NCBI GenBank assembly: GCA_025201805.1
Contig: MU619261.1
Location: 240,716 to 300,917 of the forward strand
Source of the DNA: Parasitella parasitica
Taxonomy: Eukaryota > Mucoromycota > Mucoromycetes > Mucorales > Mucoraceae
Direction of reading: 5' to 3'
DNA length: 60,202 nucleotides
Part shown: in pieces, positions 45,703-57,797 of the stretch
How the letters are laid out: the number at the start of each line of letters is the position of its first letter
How positions within the stretch are numbered: position 1 is the stretch's first letter
The notes under the pieces: model-generated
Database searches by the model: none
What the model was told of the DNA's origin: nothing
What the model saw: the letters and a program-made list of their open reading frames with translations, nothing else
Program-made: the position numbers and the translations under genes

Positions 45703-47411
45703 CTAAATTGCACATTCTTTTTCCCAGTCTTCAGGCACTTGATCCTTGACAATCTTTTTGAATGCCTCAAAGGTACAGAGCGATTTATCGCCCAGTTTAT
45801 GGCTCCCCTTGGCTTGACACCCAGGCAGCTCGAGCGTATCTTGGTTGTATTTGACTCGAACAAAATGCTGGTCCGACTCTTTTTGCTTGAATAATTCAAA
45901 CAAGATGACGGACCCAAATGGAGGCCATCTAATCAAAGTGTCAAAACATCACCCGGCAGCTAAATTAGCTAAAATACAGTACCTGTTGTTAAACGCATCC
46001 AAAATGATTAAAAGTGGAGCAACGGTACTACCAATGACAAAAACCAGAGATTTAATACCAGATGAATATGTGTGGGTCACTTTCTACTTACGTATCATGG
46101 CCAGAGTAGATTGCCAATTTGAGCTTTTCATCATCATCAGCGCCGCCTTTTTCTCGAAGACTCATGCGATCGCGAATGACGCCCATTAGTCTGCCTAGAC
46201 CGAGTCTACGAACTTCAGCAGAAGCTGTATGACCATAAAACCATTCCTTGACGACCACATCCTCCAAATCTCTCAATACACCATCATCAATGTCGGACGG
46301 CAATTTTAATCCATGAGCCTTGGCGGCGACAAGCGTGTCTATATTGTATAAATATTAAAATTTCGGCTGGGCTTCCTAATGGGGCTTATACTTACCTAAA
46401 ACGCCGTTTGCAGATGGATGGCTATCCAAAGACACATCAGAAACATAGTTGGAGAGTCTCTTTGAAAGAGATTTAAATTTGTCTTGCATCATCAACGACA
46501 CAGTCTTGTTGAATTCCTTGGACAACAGGCGGAGACGGTAGCAGTGAGGATTAGGGAACATGATATCATCTCTTGGATCTCTGTACGCATGACATAAAAT
46601 TGAGTGGGAATGAAACACAAAGCTATTTCCCCTCAAACTACTTTACCTAATTCGAAGTTTCAAGGTAAAATCTTCAGGTCTTTTACCCTCGGGGTACAGC
46701 CCACCAGCGACTAATTGCTGAACAGATTCCTGCGTGCGTATGTAATCACTGCTTCTTAAATAGATGGCTTCCTCATTGTACACATCGGGCAAAAAATGAA
46801 GTCTGTCACGATGTTGATTAAGCACAACTCAAAGGGCTTTTTTCCGTCGCACTTACTTGTTAATGTACATTTCTCTAATGCGTTCGCCTAGACTTGTCAT
46901 TCTATATCTTCCTAAATTAGTCAATTGGCCGTAATAGCTATATTATAGATGTCAGTCCGTAATATGTCAATTTAACAAAAACGTAGATTCTCTACCATGC
47001 ACCGGATTTGATTGGCACAGAAAGGCTTTCTGTTTTTTGAGTTTCGACCATACGCTCTGTACGCACGGATGTCAAGCCTTGCAAATTCTCATTTTCGAAT
47101 CTGGCAATGGTAGCAAACATGCTTGTATTGGCGTCGCAGAGGTTCCATACTGCAGGGAATATGCCTTCGAGACGTCTTCTCACTGGCGAACGCTCACCTA
47201 TAACAATACCGTCAATATTTCCTCGAATCGAGGTGCTACCGGCATAAAATTACCGTGTCTGTGAACAATCTGCAACAACCTGAATGCACAAGCAATTGGT
47301 GCATAAGTAATTGGTAAGCAATAGCGCTCATCTATAGAATGCACACACATACCTCAATTCCAAGTCAGGAGGGTATTGCTCGTCTCTAAATTCAGGTAAT
47401 TTGGCTGACAT
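45703..47411 (-). CDS. histidine acid phosphatase
   Basis: Multi-exon gene. The first exon from ATG 47411 (MSAKLPEFRDEQYPPDLEL) splices to LLQIVHRHG, then to GERSPVRRRLEGIFPAVW, which restores the catalytic RHGERSPV motif across an intron. Later exons give LRSSDYIRTQESVQQLV, a substrate-site region, and EWFYGHTASAEVRRLG. YSGHDTTVAPLLIILDAF, the HD proton-donor motif, is made across another intron, followed by NRWPPFGSVILFELF and a C-terminal exon ending EDWEKECAI. Introns are 50-80 nt. The absence of a signal peptide suggests an intracellular enzyme, unlike secreted phytases of the same superfamily. Closest in layout to animal ACP2/ACPP-like and ACP6-like enzymes. Exact limits of the middle exons were not all verified. 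Confidence 0.86.
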
Positions 47412-48778
47412 GGTTGTTTGTTTGTATACAAAGAAAAAAAAGAAGAGGCATATTGGTAGATTTCTGCACAGGTATATAAAACGACGGGAAAAAAAAATAC
47501 CCTTGTCCAATAACCTTCATTTCTGTTAGTCATAATCTGGGCATCGTTCATGACTAATAATCGAGAAATCGCTGTAGTCGTGCTATCATATTATCATGGC
47601 AATGAAAACCTTTTGCCTGTTTTCTGATCATTTGCATTCTTCCACGTATACTTGTGTCATAAAAGTATGAATCTGTACAAGCAATGGGGCATAAATATCA
47701 AGATTCGGGTTCCGTGATTACATAATCCAGAGGCACCAATATTTGTTAGTAATCTTGCAGATCCAAACCTAATGCCAGTCTTGCTGAAATATACTCAATA
47801 ATTAGATAGAAACCAATATGATTGTCTACAAAGATAGCATAATTATGTACATTCAGTCTTGCTGCCATCTAATGCAGATAAATCAGAAAATGGTACAAGT
47901 TATCAGATCTGTATGAATCTTTTTTTTTTTTCAAAGCTGTCTAACCATCAAAATACGTGCAAGAAATTTTATCAACGCCATAACTGGGTATGTTGTTTAG
48001 AACTTTGAAGGCATAGCAGATGGTTGAATAAAGACCTCTGAATCGCGCCAAATGGTTTTCAAAGCTCGTAGCTACCTTCAAATGCCTTTTTCACGAAAAG
48101 AACATTCAGTGAAAAATTGGCGATTTTCCATAAAGCGTAATAAGGGCAAAATGAAATTCAAAAAGCTTAAATTTGCGATTATTCACGCTTGAATCATTGA
48201 ATGCAGGATTTAAACCTATGCAAGAGGGCTTAGAAGTACACAACATATTTTTTTTTTTAGATTTGAAAGATATTGACGAGCAAATGATGCCCAAAATCTG
48301 GTCGCCTGGACCCCTTCGATTAAAAACAATAATGTATCGGTGTGTTAGTATTTTTCGGCTGGCAGCCAGGTTTAGCTGTTGCTTCAGGTAGCAAGCTGCC
48401 TCGCGAGGGCTACCTGGAGGATTGAACATGATAACGGGTCAAGATGTCTAAATAAAAGACTTTTTTATTTTATTTAATTATTTTCAAGTATATTTTATAG
48501 TTTGGTAGATTACGATATAAGATGTTTGGTTTTCGCCATTGCATGTGATAATGATTTTGCATGCATTGTGCAAATCGAGTACTAATAACAGAATCCGAAT
48601 TATGTTGATATTCGTAATTCACATGAATGAGAAGAACCACAAGGAGGATGTCATTTGTTGAACAATGAATTGTATTCCATAATATGTTCATTTTCGGGAA
48701 CATGTATACATTTCTTTGCAACACTAGTCTATCATTACTTGAACTTGTAAAATGGCTCCTAGACTTTGCATGTTTATA

Positions 48779-48781
<3 letters not shown>

Positions 48782-48817
<36 letters not shown>
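48782..48817. repeat. poly-T run
   Basis: Thirty-six T followed by C and nine A. Confidence 0.85.
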
Positions 48818-49279
48818 CAAAAAAAAAATTACAAGAAAGATACTCGAACTTGTAAACATGGGTATCATAATAATGATCGATGTTCAAGATTTATATGGGC
48901 AAGTGGTGTCCCTGACTTGCATCGGCAAGTGTATCATATATGGCTGAATGTAAGATGTCTAAAAATACCGCCATAAAATACGATAATTGCTCAATGCGAT
49001 GAAAGCCATTTTAAAAATTGATAACTCTTGATTGCTTTAAAATTTTCTCAAAATACGATGTAAAGCAATTTCGATGAATGTAAGAGGATCCCAAGGTCCA
49101 CACCATGTGTGTTTGATTTGCATTATGACTCTTTTTTTGTACGGTGATGATCATGTATCGCAACGCATGGCAATCATGTGGTATAATAGATGTATATACT
49201 GAGTGCTCATTTTTTCATGATTGACGATATTACATTTATAATTTCAAACGATTATACTGAAGATTATCATGATAGCAGA

Positions 49280-49281
<2 letters not shown>

Positions 49282-49322
<41 letters not shown>
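49282..49322. repeat. poly-T run upstream of PPxY membrane protein
   Basis: Forty-one T about 230 bases before the next start codon; may be a promoter poly(dA:dT) element that excludes nucleosomes. Confidence 0.85.
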
Positions 49323-49552
49323 CTTGTATTGTTAGTGTCACGAAACCAAAGAGGAAAATTATGCCGTAGAACAAGTGGAGATATTAATTATGCAATCATC
49401 CCTGAAATAGATAAGGGGAGGGGGTGAGGAGCAGGAGGGCAGACAAAGAAGGAAAAAGGAAGCAAAATCCAGCAGCTTGATTCCTCTTTTCTCTTTTACC
49501 TTACATATTAGCCTGATAGTGTGTTATGTTAATTTCATGAATCAAAAAGAGT

Positions 49553-50308
49553 ATGAATATTCAATATAGTAGTACTAGCAGCACTTCTGATACAACTACT
49601 ACTGATATTGTAACAATAGCAACGACGACAGAAGAATCATCGTCTACTTTGTTACATAGGCTCCACACAAATGAAAGACAATTGAGAACACTGGCTGTTA
49701 TTCTTAGTTTAACCGGTGGTCTTTCCTTATCTTTTGCGCTTGGCGTAGGTATTTTGATATACTGGTATACTCGAAAATGCAAGCAAAGACGAAAACAGCA
49801 CACAAAAAATGTGAAAGATGACGACCACTGCGAAGAAGGTGATGATGATGATGGTGATGACGAAAAGTCGTGCACCGCTACAAACTACTCTTATTGCTCA
49901 AGCTGCAATATGATGGTACCAGATCAGCAACTAGACATTACCTCAGAAATTCATAATACTAGCGACACAGTCATAATGCAGTCATCCATCAACACTGATG
50001 CACCATTACCCATACCATTGATAACCACCGCAGCGACTTCCATGACCTCGTCTTCATCGTCGCCGCTACCATCCACATCTGCTGCCTCGTCTGCTCATCG
50101 CATAGAAACAACAGATCTAATGAATTTACCCCCACCTCCAACCTCTCATTTACCACCAACGCCTGAACCATCCGCGCCTTCTGCTAAAGAGTTGCATCAT
50201 TTGAATTCAAGCAGTAGTAGATCAAATAATCATCAGACAGAACAAGAAGAGGAGGAACTATGCCATGATTGTCTAGTTCCGCCACCAGCATATACCAAGG
50301 AATTGTAA
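49553..50308 (+). CDS. single-pass membrane protein with PPxY tail
   Basis: Single exon of 251 residues. The first 45 residues are Ser/Thr-rich with no signal peptide. One transmembrane helix follows (LAVILSLTGGLSLSFALGVG, then ILIYWY), ending in a basic stop-transfer cluster (RKCKQRRKQ). The cytosolic part has an acidic patch (EEGDDDDGDDEK), CSSC and CHDC cysteine pairs, Ser/Pro-rich stretches, and ends PPPAYTKEL. PPAY is a WW-domain ligand used by adaptors of Nedd4/Rsp5 ubiquitin ligases, so an adaptor or substrate role in membrane-protein turnover is a reasonable inference. I recognise no named family. Confidence 0.75.
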   Translation: MNIQYSSTSSTSDTTTTDIVTIATTTEESSSTLLHRLHTNERQLRTLAVILSLTGGLSLSFALGVGILIYWYTRKCKQRRKQHTKNVKDDDHCEEGDDDDGDDEKSCTATNYSYCSSCNMMVPDQQLDITSEIHNTSDTVIMQSSINTDAPLPIPLITTAATSMTSSSSSPLPSTSAASSAHRIETTDLMNLPPPPTSHLPPTPEPSAPSAKELHHLNSSSSRSNNHQTEQEEEELCHDCLVPPPAYTKEL

Positions 50309-50426
50309 ATATGATCAACAGTGGAATTTTATGTGAAAAAAAAGAGTAGAAGTAGTACGAATGATGACAAAGGAATCTAATAATAATAAAATCGATGCTT
50401 TCCATTGTTGGAAGCAGGCCATGGAT

Positions 50427-51182
50427 TCATGTCAACTGTGATAGAGTACTTCCTGTGGTTGAAGGGGGAGGACTAGGCTTGTTACTGGCACTGCCTAATT
50501 TGAACATACGACCGAGAGATGACCGAAGTGAATAGTTTGAGCTAGTTGATTTTGGTTTCAATGTGCGTTTATAAGAGTCCTATTTCAAGGAGAGTTTAAC
50601 CATTTGTAGCAGGAAACGACATGCTCCATAAAGTATACTTACTAGATATGCTATTTGTGGTTTATTAAATGCCCCTCGTCGCTTTCCTCTAATGAACTCA
50701 ATCGCATCAAGTGGCTTCATCCCCATTTCAATAAGAGCAATGGCTACCAACGCAGGCGCTCTGCCCAGTCCTGCTACACAATGAACAGCAATTGTTGGTG
50801 CAGGAGTGCCTCCCTCTTTTGCTGTTTCAGCTAGCTGTTTATTTTTTTCTACGAGTTGTAACCATTCGCGCACAATCTGTGGTGGAGGCTAGTTCAGCCG
50901 TTAGGATATATCTCTTTCTCCTCCTCTTTTATCTCTACTTACCGCACCACCATCTTTGAATGGAAGATCTAATACTTGTATATTTCTCTCAGTTAAGCGG
51001 GCTGCACTGTACGTAGGTTGGCAGCATCGAACTACAGCAACGACATTTAGTCGCATAAATTCTTCCATGTAAAAATCCAATGTCGATTCAGTTGGGCAAT
51101 CAAGAATCAAAAAGCGCAAAGACGAGTTTGGACAATCAATGACTGTAAGCATGCGTCCGAGAGGAGAACCATTTCGAGACAT
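50427..51182 (-). CDS. PRL-type (PTP4A) protein tyrosine phosphatase
   Basis: Exons 51182-50943, 50888-50643 and 50579-50427 give 212 residues. Family features: [56 protein letters not shown] across intron 1, the P-loop [20 protein letters not shown] with catalytic Cys and Arg, and [23 protein letters not shown]-loop aspartate corresponds to the D in PFKDG. Animal PRLs end with a CaaX box and a basic stretch for farnesylation. Here the last exon gives a Ser-rich tail with [12 protein letters not shown] and ends STLSQLT, without CaaX. The basic segment YKRTLKPKS is kept. Confidence 0.92.
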
Positions 51183-51205
51183 TTTTTAGAATAAATAAGT
51201 ATATG

Positions 51206-51242
<37 letters not shown>

Positions 51243-51692
51243 TATGAAAAGGATATAAGCAGCTACTATCGTGGGTCTTGTTGATGGTGTTTCTTTGTTT
51301 GGAAAATAAGGAGTTACTTATGGATGCAAGCACGAGGTGAAAGTGTCGTCGCCGTGAATGAAGAGGATTTGATCAGACTTTAGACCAAAAATGCACAACA
51401 TAAAAAATCAAAAGAGAAAAGAAGATGGAAAAGAAATAGAAAAAATCTTTTTCCAATTTAATACTCATGTTTCTCCGCTTTTTTTTGTTCTGAATGAGGA
51501 TGTTGATCAGCATAGCACTACTCCACGTGATAATAAAACTTTCCATCTGTAATTGGCCTGTTCATGAATGAGAGGGAAAGGATCCTCCCCTTTATGATGT
51601 ATATTGTTCTGATTGATGGTTGCCATGGAAACCAAACATTATCATTGCAATTTTAATCAACCCGCGTGCTCCAATGAAATGCTATATTTTAT
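51183..51692. other. PRL promoter and anillin-like 3' flank
   Basis: Non-coding. An A-run of 35 at 51206-51240 lies just upstream of the PRL start (T-run on its coding strand). Confidence 0.6.
51206..51240. repeat. poly-A run upstream of PRL gene
   Basis: Thirty-five A, 24 bases from the PRL start codon, so probably within the 5' leader or core promoter. Confidence 0.85.
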
Positions 51693-53429
51693 TTACCACA
51701 GTAATTTCAGAGGGATAGATGATGGCTCATCATCCAAGGATACGTTGGCGTCACTACCGACATCATCATCGTAGGAATAAGTATCGAGGTCGCTGTTATT
51801 GTCGTCATAGGAGCCGCTGCTTGAAGTGGAATCCCATCCTCGCATCTCATCAAAGATGGAACCGACATAGTTGAATTTAGACTCCCACTCCCGGGCAGCA
51901 GCGGAAGATTCAGGCAGGAGGTACATACGACACTCTAAATCATCAGGAACCCAGTCTCTTTTGCTTTTGCTGACTGAATTCTCTGTGAATTGCAGGGCAA
52001 TTCCCCTCGCTCCAATATCGATACGGATCTCTTCGCCATCTTCTTCGGATGGGTCAAAAGCGCTTATGAAGTGATTCAAGGGAATGACATAGAGGGGAGG
52101 TCGATTCTACGTCCAACGGTCAGCACAATGGGGATACCACTTCTGCAGCACATACCTCTTTGTATTCGAAATCATACAGCTCAAACTGAACGCCACGTAA
52201 AACACCCCAAAAGCGTTCCCATCTCTACATGAGCAGCAGCAATTAATCGTTTTCAATAACATGGCAAGATGCTATACTTACAGGAACCATGCCAGTATGA
52301 ACGTAGGCAGTAATGAAGTCCTCGAACAGGATGGTGTTATTTAGCATATTTTGTGTTCTGCGACTTACAAATGTGCCGTGAACAACCAGCAGCTGAATGT
52401 CGTTGCTTTGTCCTGCGGCTGGATTGCTGTTTAGGACAAATCTCTCTGTCGTCTTTGATTTAGGATGCAGAGCAATTTGAATGGTCTCTTGGCCCAAGCA
52501 GGCTTCTTGTTTCTGGCTACGACTTTGAAATAGGCTGCTGCTTTTGTTTTGGGCATAGATGCTGATGGTAGCAGTTGTCTGATTGTCTACGTCGCTGTAT
52601 AGAGCGTTAGTATATCGACGAATGCGCTGACAAGGCTACTTGCAAAAGGAATGTTTCGTCAAACTGCGCAATGGAACTTTGTCTGCCAGTTTTTTCACTG
52701 GTAATTTGGGAGCTCAAGCACGTCTCTTGGTTGACCTGCACACCGCAGCGAAATAAGCGCGCTATAAACGTATTAGCATAGTCTAATACTCACATATTCA
52801 ACTTACTTTTTGATGTGTCTGTTGCAATCACTTGCAAAACTGTAGGTTCGATTAGTAAAAGCTGTCTCATTACGCGTAAATAGAATACCTCGCAAATAAA
52901 ACATGCCCTTGGGCTTTGTCTGTGCAGATCTTGGATATGAAGAGCTAATACTGCGAGTCAAAGGCTTTCGCAAGACTATAGATTTGTTATAGTTTGTAAG
53001 CGGATTTTTTACAAGCGTCGATGTTTGCTCGTCCTTGATCCAATTCAGCTTTTCCACCGGCAGTGACTCTAGTGTATGAAAAGGTCCGTTGTAATGAACA
53101 AGCGGCTCGTTGTCTACATTTTTGGCTGTCTTTTTTGCAGAGGAAGAGATAATCTTTTCTGTTGCTGATTTTTGCATGATTTGGCTGCTTTGCTGTGGCA
53201 TGATCCTTCTGTTATGCCCCACTCGAAATGTTGTGCTGGCATTTGAAATTTGTTGCATTGTTTGACTCATAAAACTGCGAAAAGATGCGGTAGAGATTGA
53301 CGACGATAATGAAGCTGTCGTTGATAATGACAAGTTACTGAGCAAATCTGATTTTCGAAACCTACTTCGTGAAGAAGACATGGGTGGACTTGGGAGTAGG
53401 GGGTTTCTTATTGTAGGATAATTTGACAT
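51693..53429 (-). CDS. anillin/Mid1/Bud4-like septation protein with PH domain
   Basis: Multi-exon. The N-terminal 150 residues are Ser/Arg-rich. The anillin-homology-like part follows: PKGMFYLRGILFTRNETAF, IAQFDETFLF, DVDNQTTATISIYAQNKSS, IQLLVVHGTFVSRR. A PH domain comes next, assembled across two introns (VPRWERFWGVLRGVQFELYD, FEYKENRPPLYVIPLNHFI and a C-terminal helix with AAAREWESKFNYVGSIF), and then an acidic tail. Such proteins scaffold the division ring or septum at the membrane. Two exon joins (near 52846 and 52650) keep the frame only if the introns use a GC donor (GCAAGT) with AG acceptor; see findings. Domain calls rest on pattern, not on strong motif identity. Confidence 0.65.
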
Positions 53430-53472
53430 TGTTAAATAGTCAAATAGTCAAGGAGAGGATGTGTTATTTCAG

Positions 53473-53476
<4 letters not shown>

Positions 53477-53519
<43 letters not shown>
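53477..53519. repeat. GA microsatellite in divergent promoter
   Basis: About 21 GA units just upstream of the anillin-like start and within the 397-bp space shared with the divergently transcribed mannosidase gene. Confidence 0.85.
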
Positions 53520-53522
<3 letters not shown>

Positions 53523-53826
53523 ATAAATAATGCTTCATGGTTCAGGAACATACCGTTCTTTCATCGGAAGATTTCATTCATTGTAAACAAGACTATCCTT
53601 ATGAAATGCGTGTGTATCATGATTGTCTATAGACCGTTGCATCTGCAACTATTTACCATTTGGCATGGATTGAATGTCTAGATGCGGAGTGTCTTACGTG
53701 TGTATCAGCGACCACTATTAGTACTAACATAGGCGGACGCTCAAAAACCGTAAGCTGCCGCCAAGTGTGCGTTTGTAAGAGAGTAGTTGTGAAGCCTTTT
53801 TCTCCTATCGCCCTTTTGTATGAAAA

Positions 53827-55841
53827 ATGCTTCCTACGCACCGTATTATGAAGAGCGGTCGTGGCGATTTTTATGAAGACGATAAATATAGCAAGACAAA
53901 CAATTACGGATCTCGTGTAATTAAAATGGCACTAGAACTCATCATGAAACTAATGTACGCAATAGAAATCCTGGCGCAACAAGATATGGATTGGTCTAGG
54001 CGTTGTTGCCTTTTGCATGATATGCTATACATACATCCAAACAGATAATGCCCATGAAAGGGACCCCATTCTAGATGTAGATAAAGCCAGGCCTGATTAC
54101 GGCCCTATTGCTGATAATGCGAAAGATGAGCCAACAAAAATTCATCCAGTGCTTGTAGCAGAAGAAGAAGAAGAAGAAGAGATATTTGAAGTGGCAGACG
54201 ACGATTTCGAGCAAGAAATTATTAGCATAGATAAACAGCCAACGAATATCTTGTTCACTCAGCATCCTCCACCTCTATCGCTGACACCAAAAAGCCCATT
54301 GTTGGCTTTTCGCCAACAGACAATTATCGAGGCTTTCCAGCATGCGTGGAGGGGTTACTCTAAAGACGCATACGGCCTGGATGAATATCAGCCATTGACG
54401 CACTCAGGACATAATTGGGCCCCTGGTGGAGTCGGACTGATGATTGTAGATTCCTTGGATACAATAATGCTGATGAACCTCACCAAAGAATACGACCAGG
54501 CACGGACTTGGATTGAGACCAATTTGGATTTCAACAAAAATCAAGATGTCAATGTATTTGAGACAACCATACGAGTACTGGGCGGTTTGTTATCAGCATA
54601 CCATTTATCCAACAATGATCCTCTTTATCTCAGAAAAGCAGTGGATTTAGGTGATCGACTTTTACCTGCCTTTGACTCAGAATCTGGTATTCCATATTCT
54701 GGGATTACGCTATCAAACGGCGTCCCTGTTGGTTATGGCCCGAGCAGCACAGCAGAAGCAACTACTGTTCAATTAGAATTTAGATATTTGAGCCATCTTA
54801 CAGGCGATATGAAGTATTGGAACGCTGTTGAAAAGGTAATGGATAGAATGAGCGAATTGGTTGAAGCAAAGGACAGCTCTGCATTGGATGGCTTGGTGCC
54901 AATCTATATAGACCCTTATTCTGGAAACTTTGCATCGAGAGAGATTCGGCTTGGCTCTCGTGGTGACAGTTACTATGGTAAGCCATATATGCTTAATACA
55001 AACAAATGCAATGAGTTCTAAACTCAATATTAGAGTATCTATTGAAATTATACCTTCAAACTGACAAAGCCGAAATCAAGTATCGAGAGAGATATGATCA
55101 TGCAGTGGACGGCATCAAGCAGCATTTGATACAGTACAGTTATCCCAGTCATTTAACGTATATAGCTGAATTGATGGATAGCTCGCAGCCCAACAATATT
55201 CACCCAAAAATGGACCATTTAGTGTGTTTTATGGGCGGCAGTTTTGCACTTGGAGTGACAGAAGGAGCATCTATCCATGATTTGGATCCATTAGATAAGA
55301 AGGATGGCGAGGATTTCAAGCTGGCTCAAGAATTGACAAGAACATGTTACGAAATGTACAATATGACTGCAACTGGCTTGGCAAGTGAAATCGTCTACTT
55401 TAATACAAACCCTGATAGTGGACCTGAGGATCCTGATATGGACATCCACATGAGAGATAAACACAACCTTTTGCGTCCAGAAACATTAGAGACTCTATTT
55501 ATCATGTACAGAACAACAGGCGAAGAGAAATATCGGTAAACGTGAAATAGAACGCCTTTAGATCAAACTTGAATACTGACGAATGCTTTTTATATAGTGA
55601 GTGGGCATGGAATATCTTTGAATCGTTTCAGACATATACAAAATTACCTGACGGGGGATATGCAGCTTTAAAAGACGTTACAGTGATCCCACCTCCTGCT
55701 GATAATAGGATGGATACCTTTTTTTTAGCAGAGACATTAAAGTACTTGTACTTGATATTTAGTCCTAATGATATTATACCGTTGGAAAATTATGTATTGA
55801 ACACAGAAGCACACCCATTGCCTGTGTTTTCAACGTTTTAA
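53827..55841 (+). CDS. class I alpha-1,2-mannosidase (GH47)
   Basis: Four exons (53827-53916, 53966-54977, 55034-55535, 55598-55841) give 615 residues. Topology is type II: a short charged cytosolic segment, then a membrane anchor IWIGLGVVAFCMICYTYI at residues 36-53, a luminal stem with an acidic run (EEEEEEEIFE), and the GH47 barrel. Barrel markers: AFQHAWRGYSKDAYGLDEYQP, GLMIVDSLDTIMLM, FETTIRVLGGLLSAYH, HLVCFMGGSFALG, TGLASEIVYFNT, LLRPETLETLFIMYRTTG and DTFFLAETLKYLYLIFSP with the calcium-site region near NTEAHPLPVF. ER members such as yeast Mns1 trim Man9 to Man8 on N-glycans. A Golgi mannosidase I role is also possible. The tiny first exon is supported by a clean phase-0 join that restores the membrane anchor. 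Confidence 0.93.
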
Positions 55842-56290
55842 ATAAATGTCTATATCTTTTGGCATAATACCTCAATACTAGCAATTTTACCACTGAAAAA
55901 AAGATTGACATTTCTGGTTTTTTATCAATTTGCCTCTATTTTCTGTTCAAGCTCGTCAATCACGTCTCGCAACAATTGACATTCTCTGTTTTAATAAAAT
56001 GTTGTGGTTTGAACTAACTTGAATCAATCGCAACAACGGCATAGAAATTGGTCAATGCTGCCTCAGAATTCCCAATATTTAGTCAAGAAGTGAGCAGTAT
56101 TGATTGATAGTTTCAGGGGCATTGTTTCTCAATACAGGGTCGATCTCGGAATTAATACCCTTCACATGCCACAGCCTTGCTTTTCCCACGATTTTTGGTT
56201 AAAAAATAATTGACTCGCTCTAAATAAAATTGCGGAGGCACCAATTTGGGTTCGAGCTCTCTTTTTCTTTCAAAAGAGATTACACATTGA
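55842..56290. other. short intergenic region
   Basis: Mannosidase 3' untranslated region and carrier promoter. No gene seen. Confidence 0.55.
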
Positions 56291-57519
56291 ATGCAAACAA
56301 CAACGGCCAATTCTTTGCAGCCTATAGTATCCGCTAATGTATCTACCAAGAAAAAAGCCTCAAAACGCAAGAATGAACATAGCCTGGACTATGTTGTGCG
56401 CTCAGGATTAGCAGGTGGGGTTGCCGGTTGCGTGGTAAGGTTTTTGTAATTTTAGCAAATCAAATTGACATTTTCATTATTATACGCAGGGAAAAACTGT
56501 CATTGCTCCTCTAGATAGAGTTAAAATCTTATTCCAAGCAAGAAACCCTGTATTTGAAAAGTACTCTGGTAGGTTTACTGGTGTATTCGAGGCAGGAAGG
56601 GATATTTTCAAAAGAGAAGGCACAATGGGATTATTCCAGGGGCATTCAGTCACCCTATTGCGAATCTTTCCGTATGCTGCAATCAAGTTTGTAGCATTCG
56701 AGCAGATCAGAGCTATTCTCATGCCAACAATTGAAACAAGAGACTCATCTACCCGCCAATTCATTGCAGGCTCATTAGCTGGTAAAGAAGCGATTTTTGT
56801 TTGCTTACGACTGTTGTATTCATATCTATACTGCAGGTGTAACTTCTGTCATGTTTACATATCCGCTAGATCTTGTCCGTGTAAGAATGGCGTATGAAGT
56901 CCGCGAAAAAGGAGCAAAAAGATTGGGATTGGTAGAGGTGTGCAAGATCATTCACAAGGAACCAGCGCAACGCATTCATGTTTTCAATTTCTACCGAGGA
57001 TTTTTACCCACAATCGTCGGCATGACTCCCTATGCTGGTGTATCGTTTTGGTTTCACCATATTGCCACTCGATTTTGCCGCCACCATCCAATGGCCACAC
57101 CTTTTACCAGAGAAGCGATTGCCGCATTCGATGAATTTGCAGAGGATCTAACGTTTGATCAAAAGAAATATCTAGAGAAGCCTCCGCTTAAAACCTGGGC
57201 CGAGTTATTATGTGGCGGGCTATCTGGGTTAGTGGCACAAACAAGCAGTTATCCTTTGGAGGTAAATCATTAACAGTGATAACACAATACATGTATCTAA
57301 ATCTGGATTCAGATTATCCGTAGAAGAATGCAAGTAGGCGGTTTGCTGGAACCACACAAATTTGTCCGCATCAAAGATGCTGTCAATGACATATACCTAG
57401 CCAAAGGATTCAAGGGATTTTATGTTGGGTTGACAATTGGCTACATTAAAGTGATACCCATGATGGCTGTAAGTTTTCTTGCGTATGATCGAATGAAGCA
57501 AACTTTAGATATTGCATGA
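56291..57519 (+). CDS. mitochondrial carrier, Leu5/SLC25A42-like (CoA carrier)
   Basis: Four exons (56291-56434, 56490-56781, 56837-57261, 57313-57519) give 355 residues. Three mitochondrial-carrier repeats are visible through their signatures: [21 protein letters not shown] and YPLEIIRRRMQ, each followed by glycine-rich second helices ([57 protein letters not shown]). Repeat 3 has RRR after the Px(D/E) motif and [18 protein letters not shown], which fits the Leu5/Graves-disease-carrier/SLC25A42 branch that brings coenzyme A into mitochondria. A roughly 35-residue insertion before repeat 3 ([20 protein letters not shown]) is typical of fungal Leu5. Substrate is inferred from branch features only. 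Confidence 0.9.
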
Positions 57520-57797
57520 ATACCTCGATTCATTGTAAATAGACCTTTTTCTTTTTCTTTTATACAAAATCAATCTTTTGGTGAAATAAATGTACATATA
57601 CACAAGCTAATAATTTATACTATATATGTGTTGTTTTCCATGCCTTTGTGTACATCAACATTGATTATTTGGGATGAAATGGAAATGGGGTAAATCCTAT
57701 AAAGGCACCATCCAGAAATAGACTGTGACCATTGTGATTTCACTGGAAATAATAACATCCGAGGTCCGTGTTTGATGATTCATCTTTTCTTGTAGAA

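Larger units (their letters stand above)
47412..49552. other. long intergenic region with poly-T tracts
   Basis: About 2.1 kb. Contains poly-T runs at 48782-48817 and 49282-49322 and a GC-richer patch at 48340-48430 where frames on both strands look mildly coding (minus: NPPGSPREAACYLKQQLNLA; plus: MMPKIWSPGPLRLKTIMYRC). A short palindrome (GGTAGC...GGCTACC) occurs there. It may be a fragment of a repeated element. No gene model can be built. Confidence 0.4.

Noticed and set aside
48106-48429. Minus frame NPPGSPREAACYLKQQ and overlapping plus frame as a gene
   Set aside because: Both strands are equally open, no start context or splice partners, no family recognised; possibly a repeat fragment.
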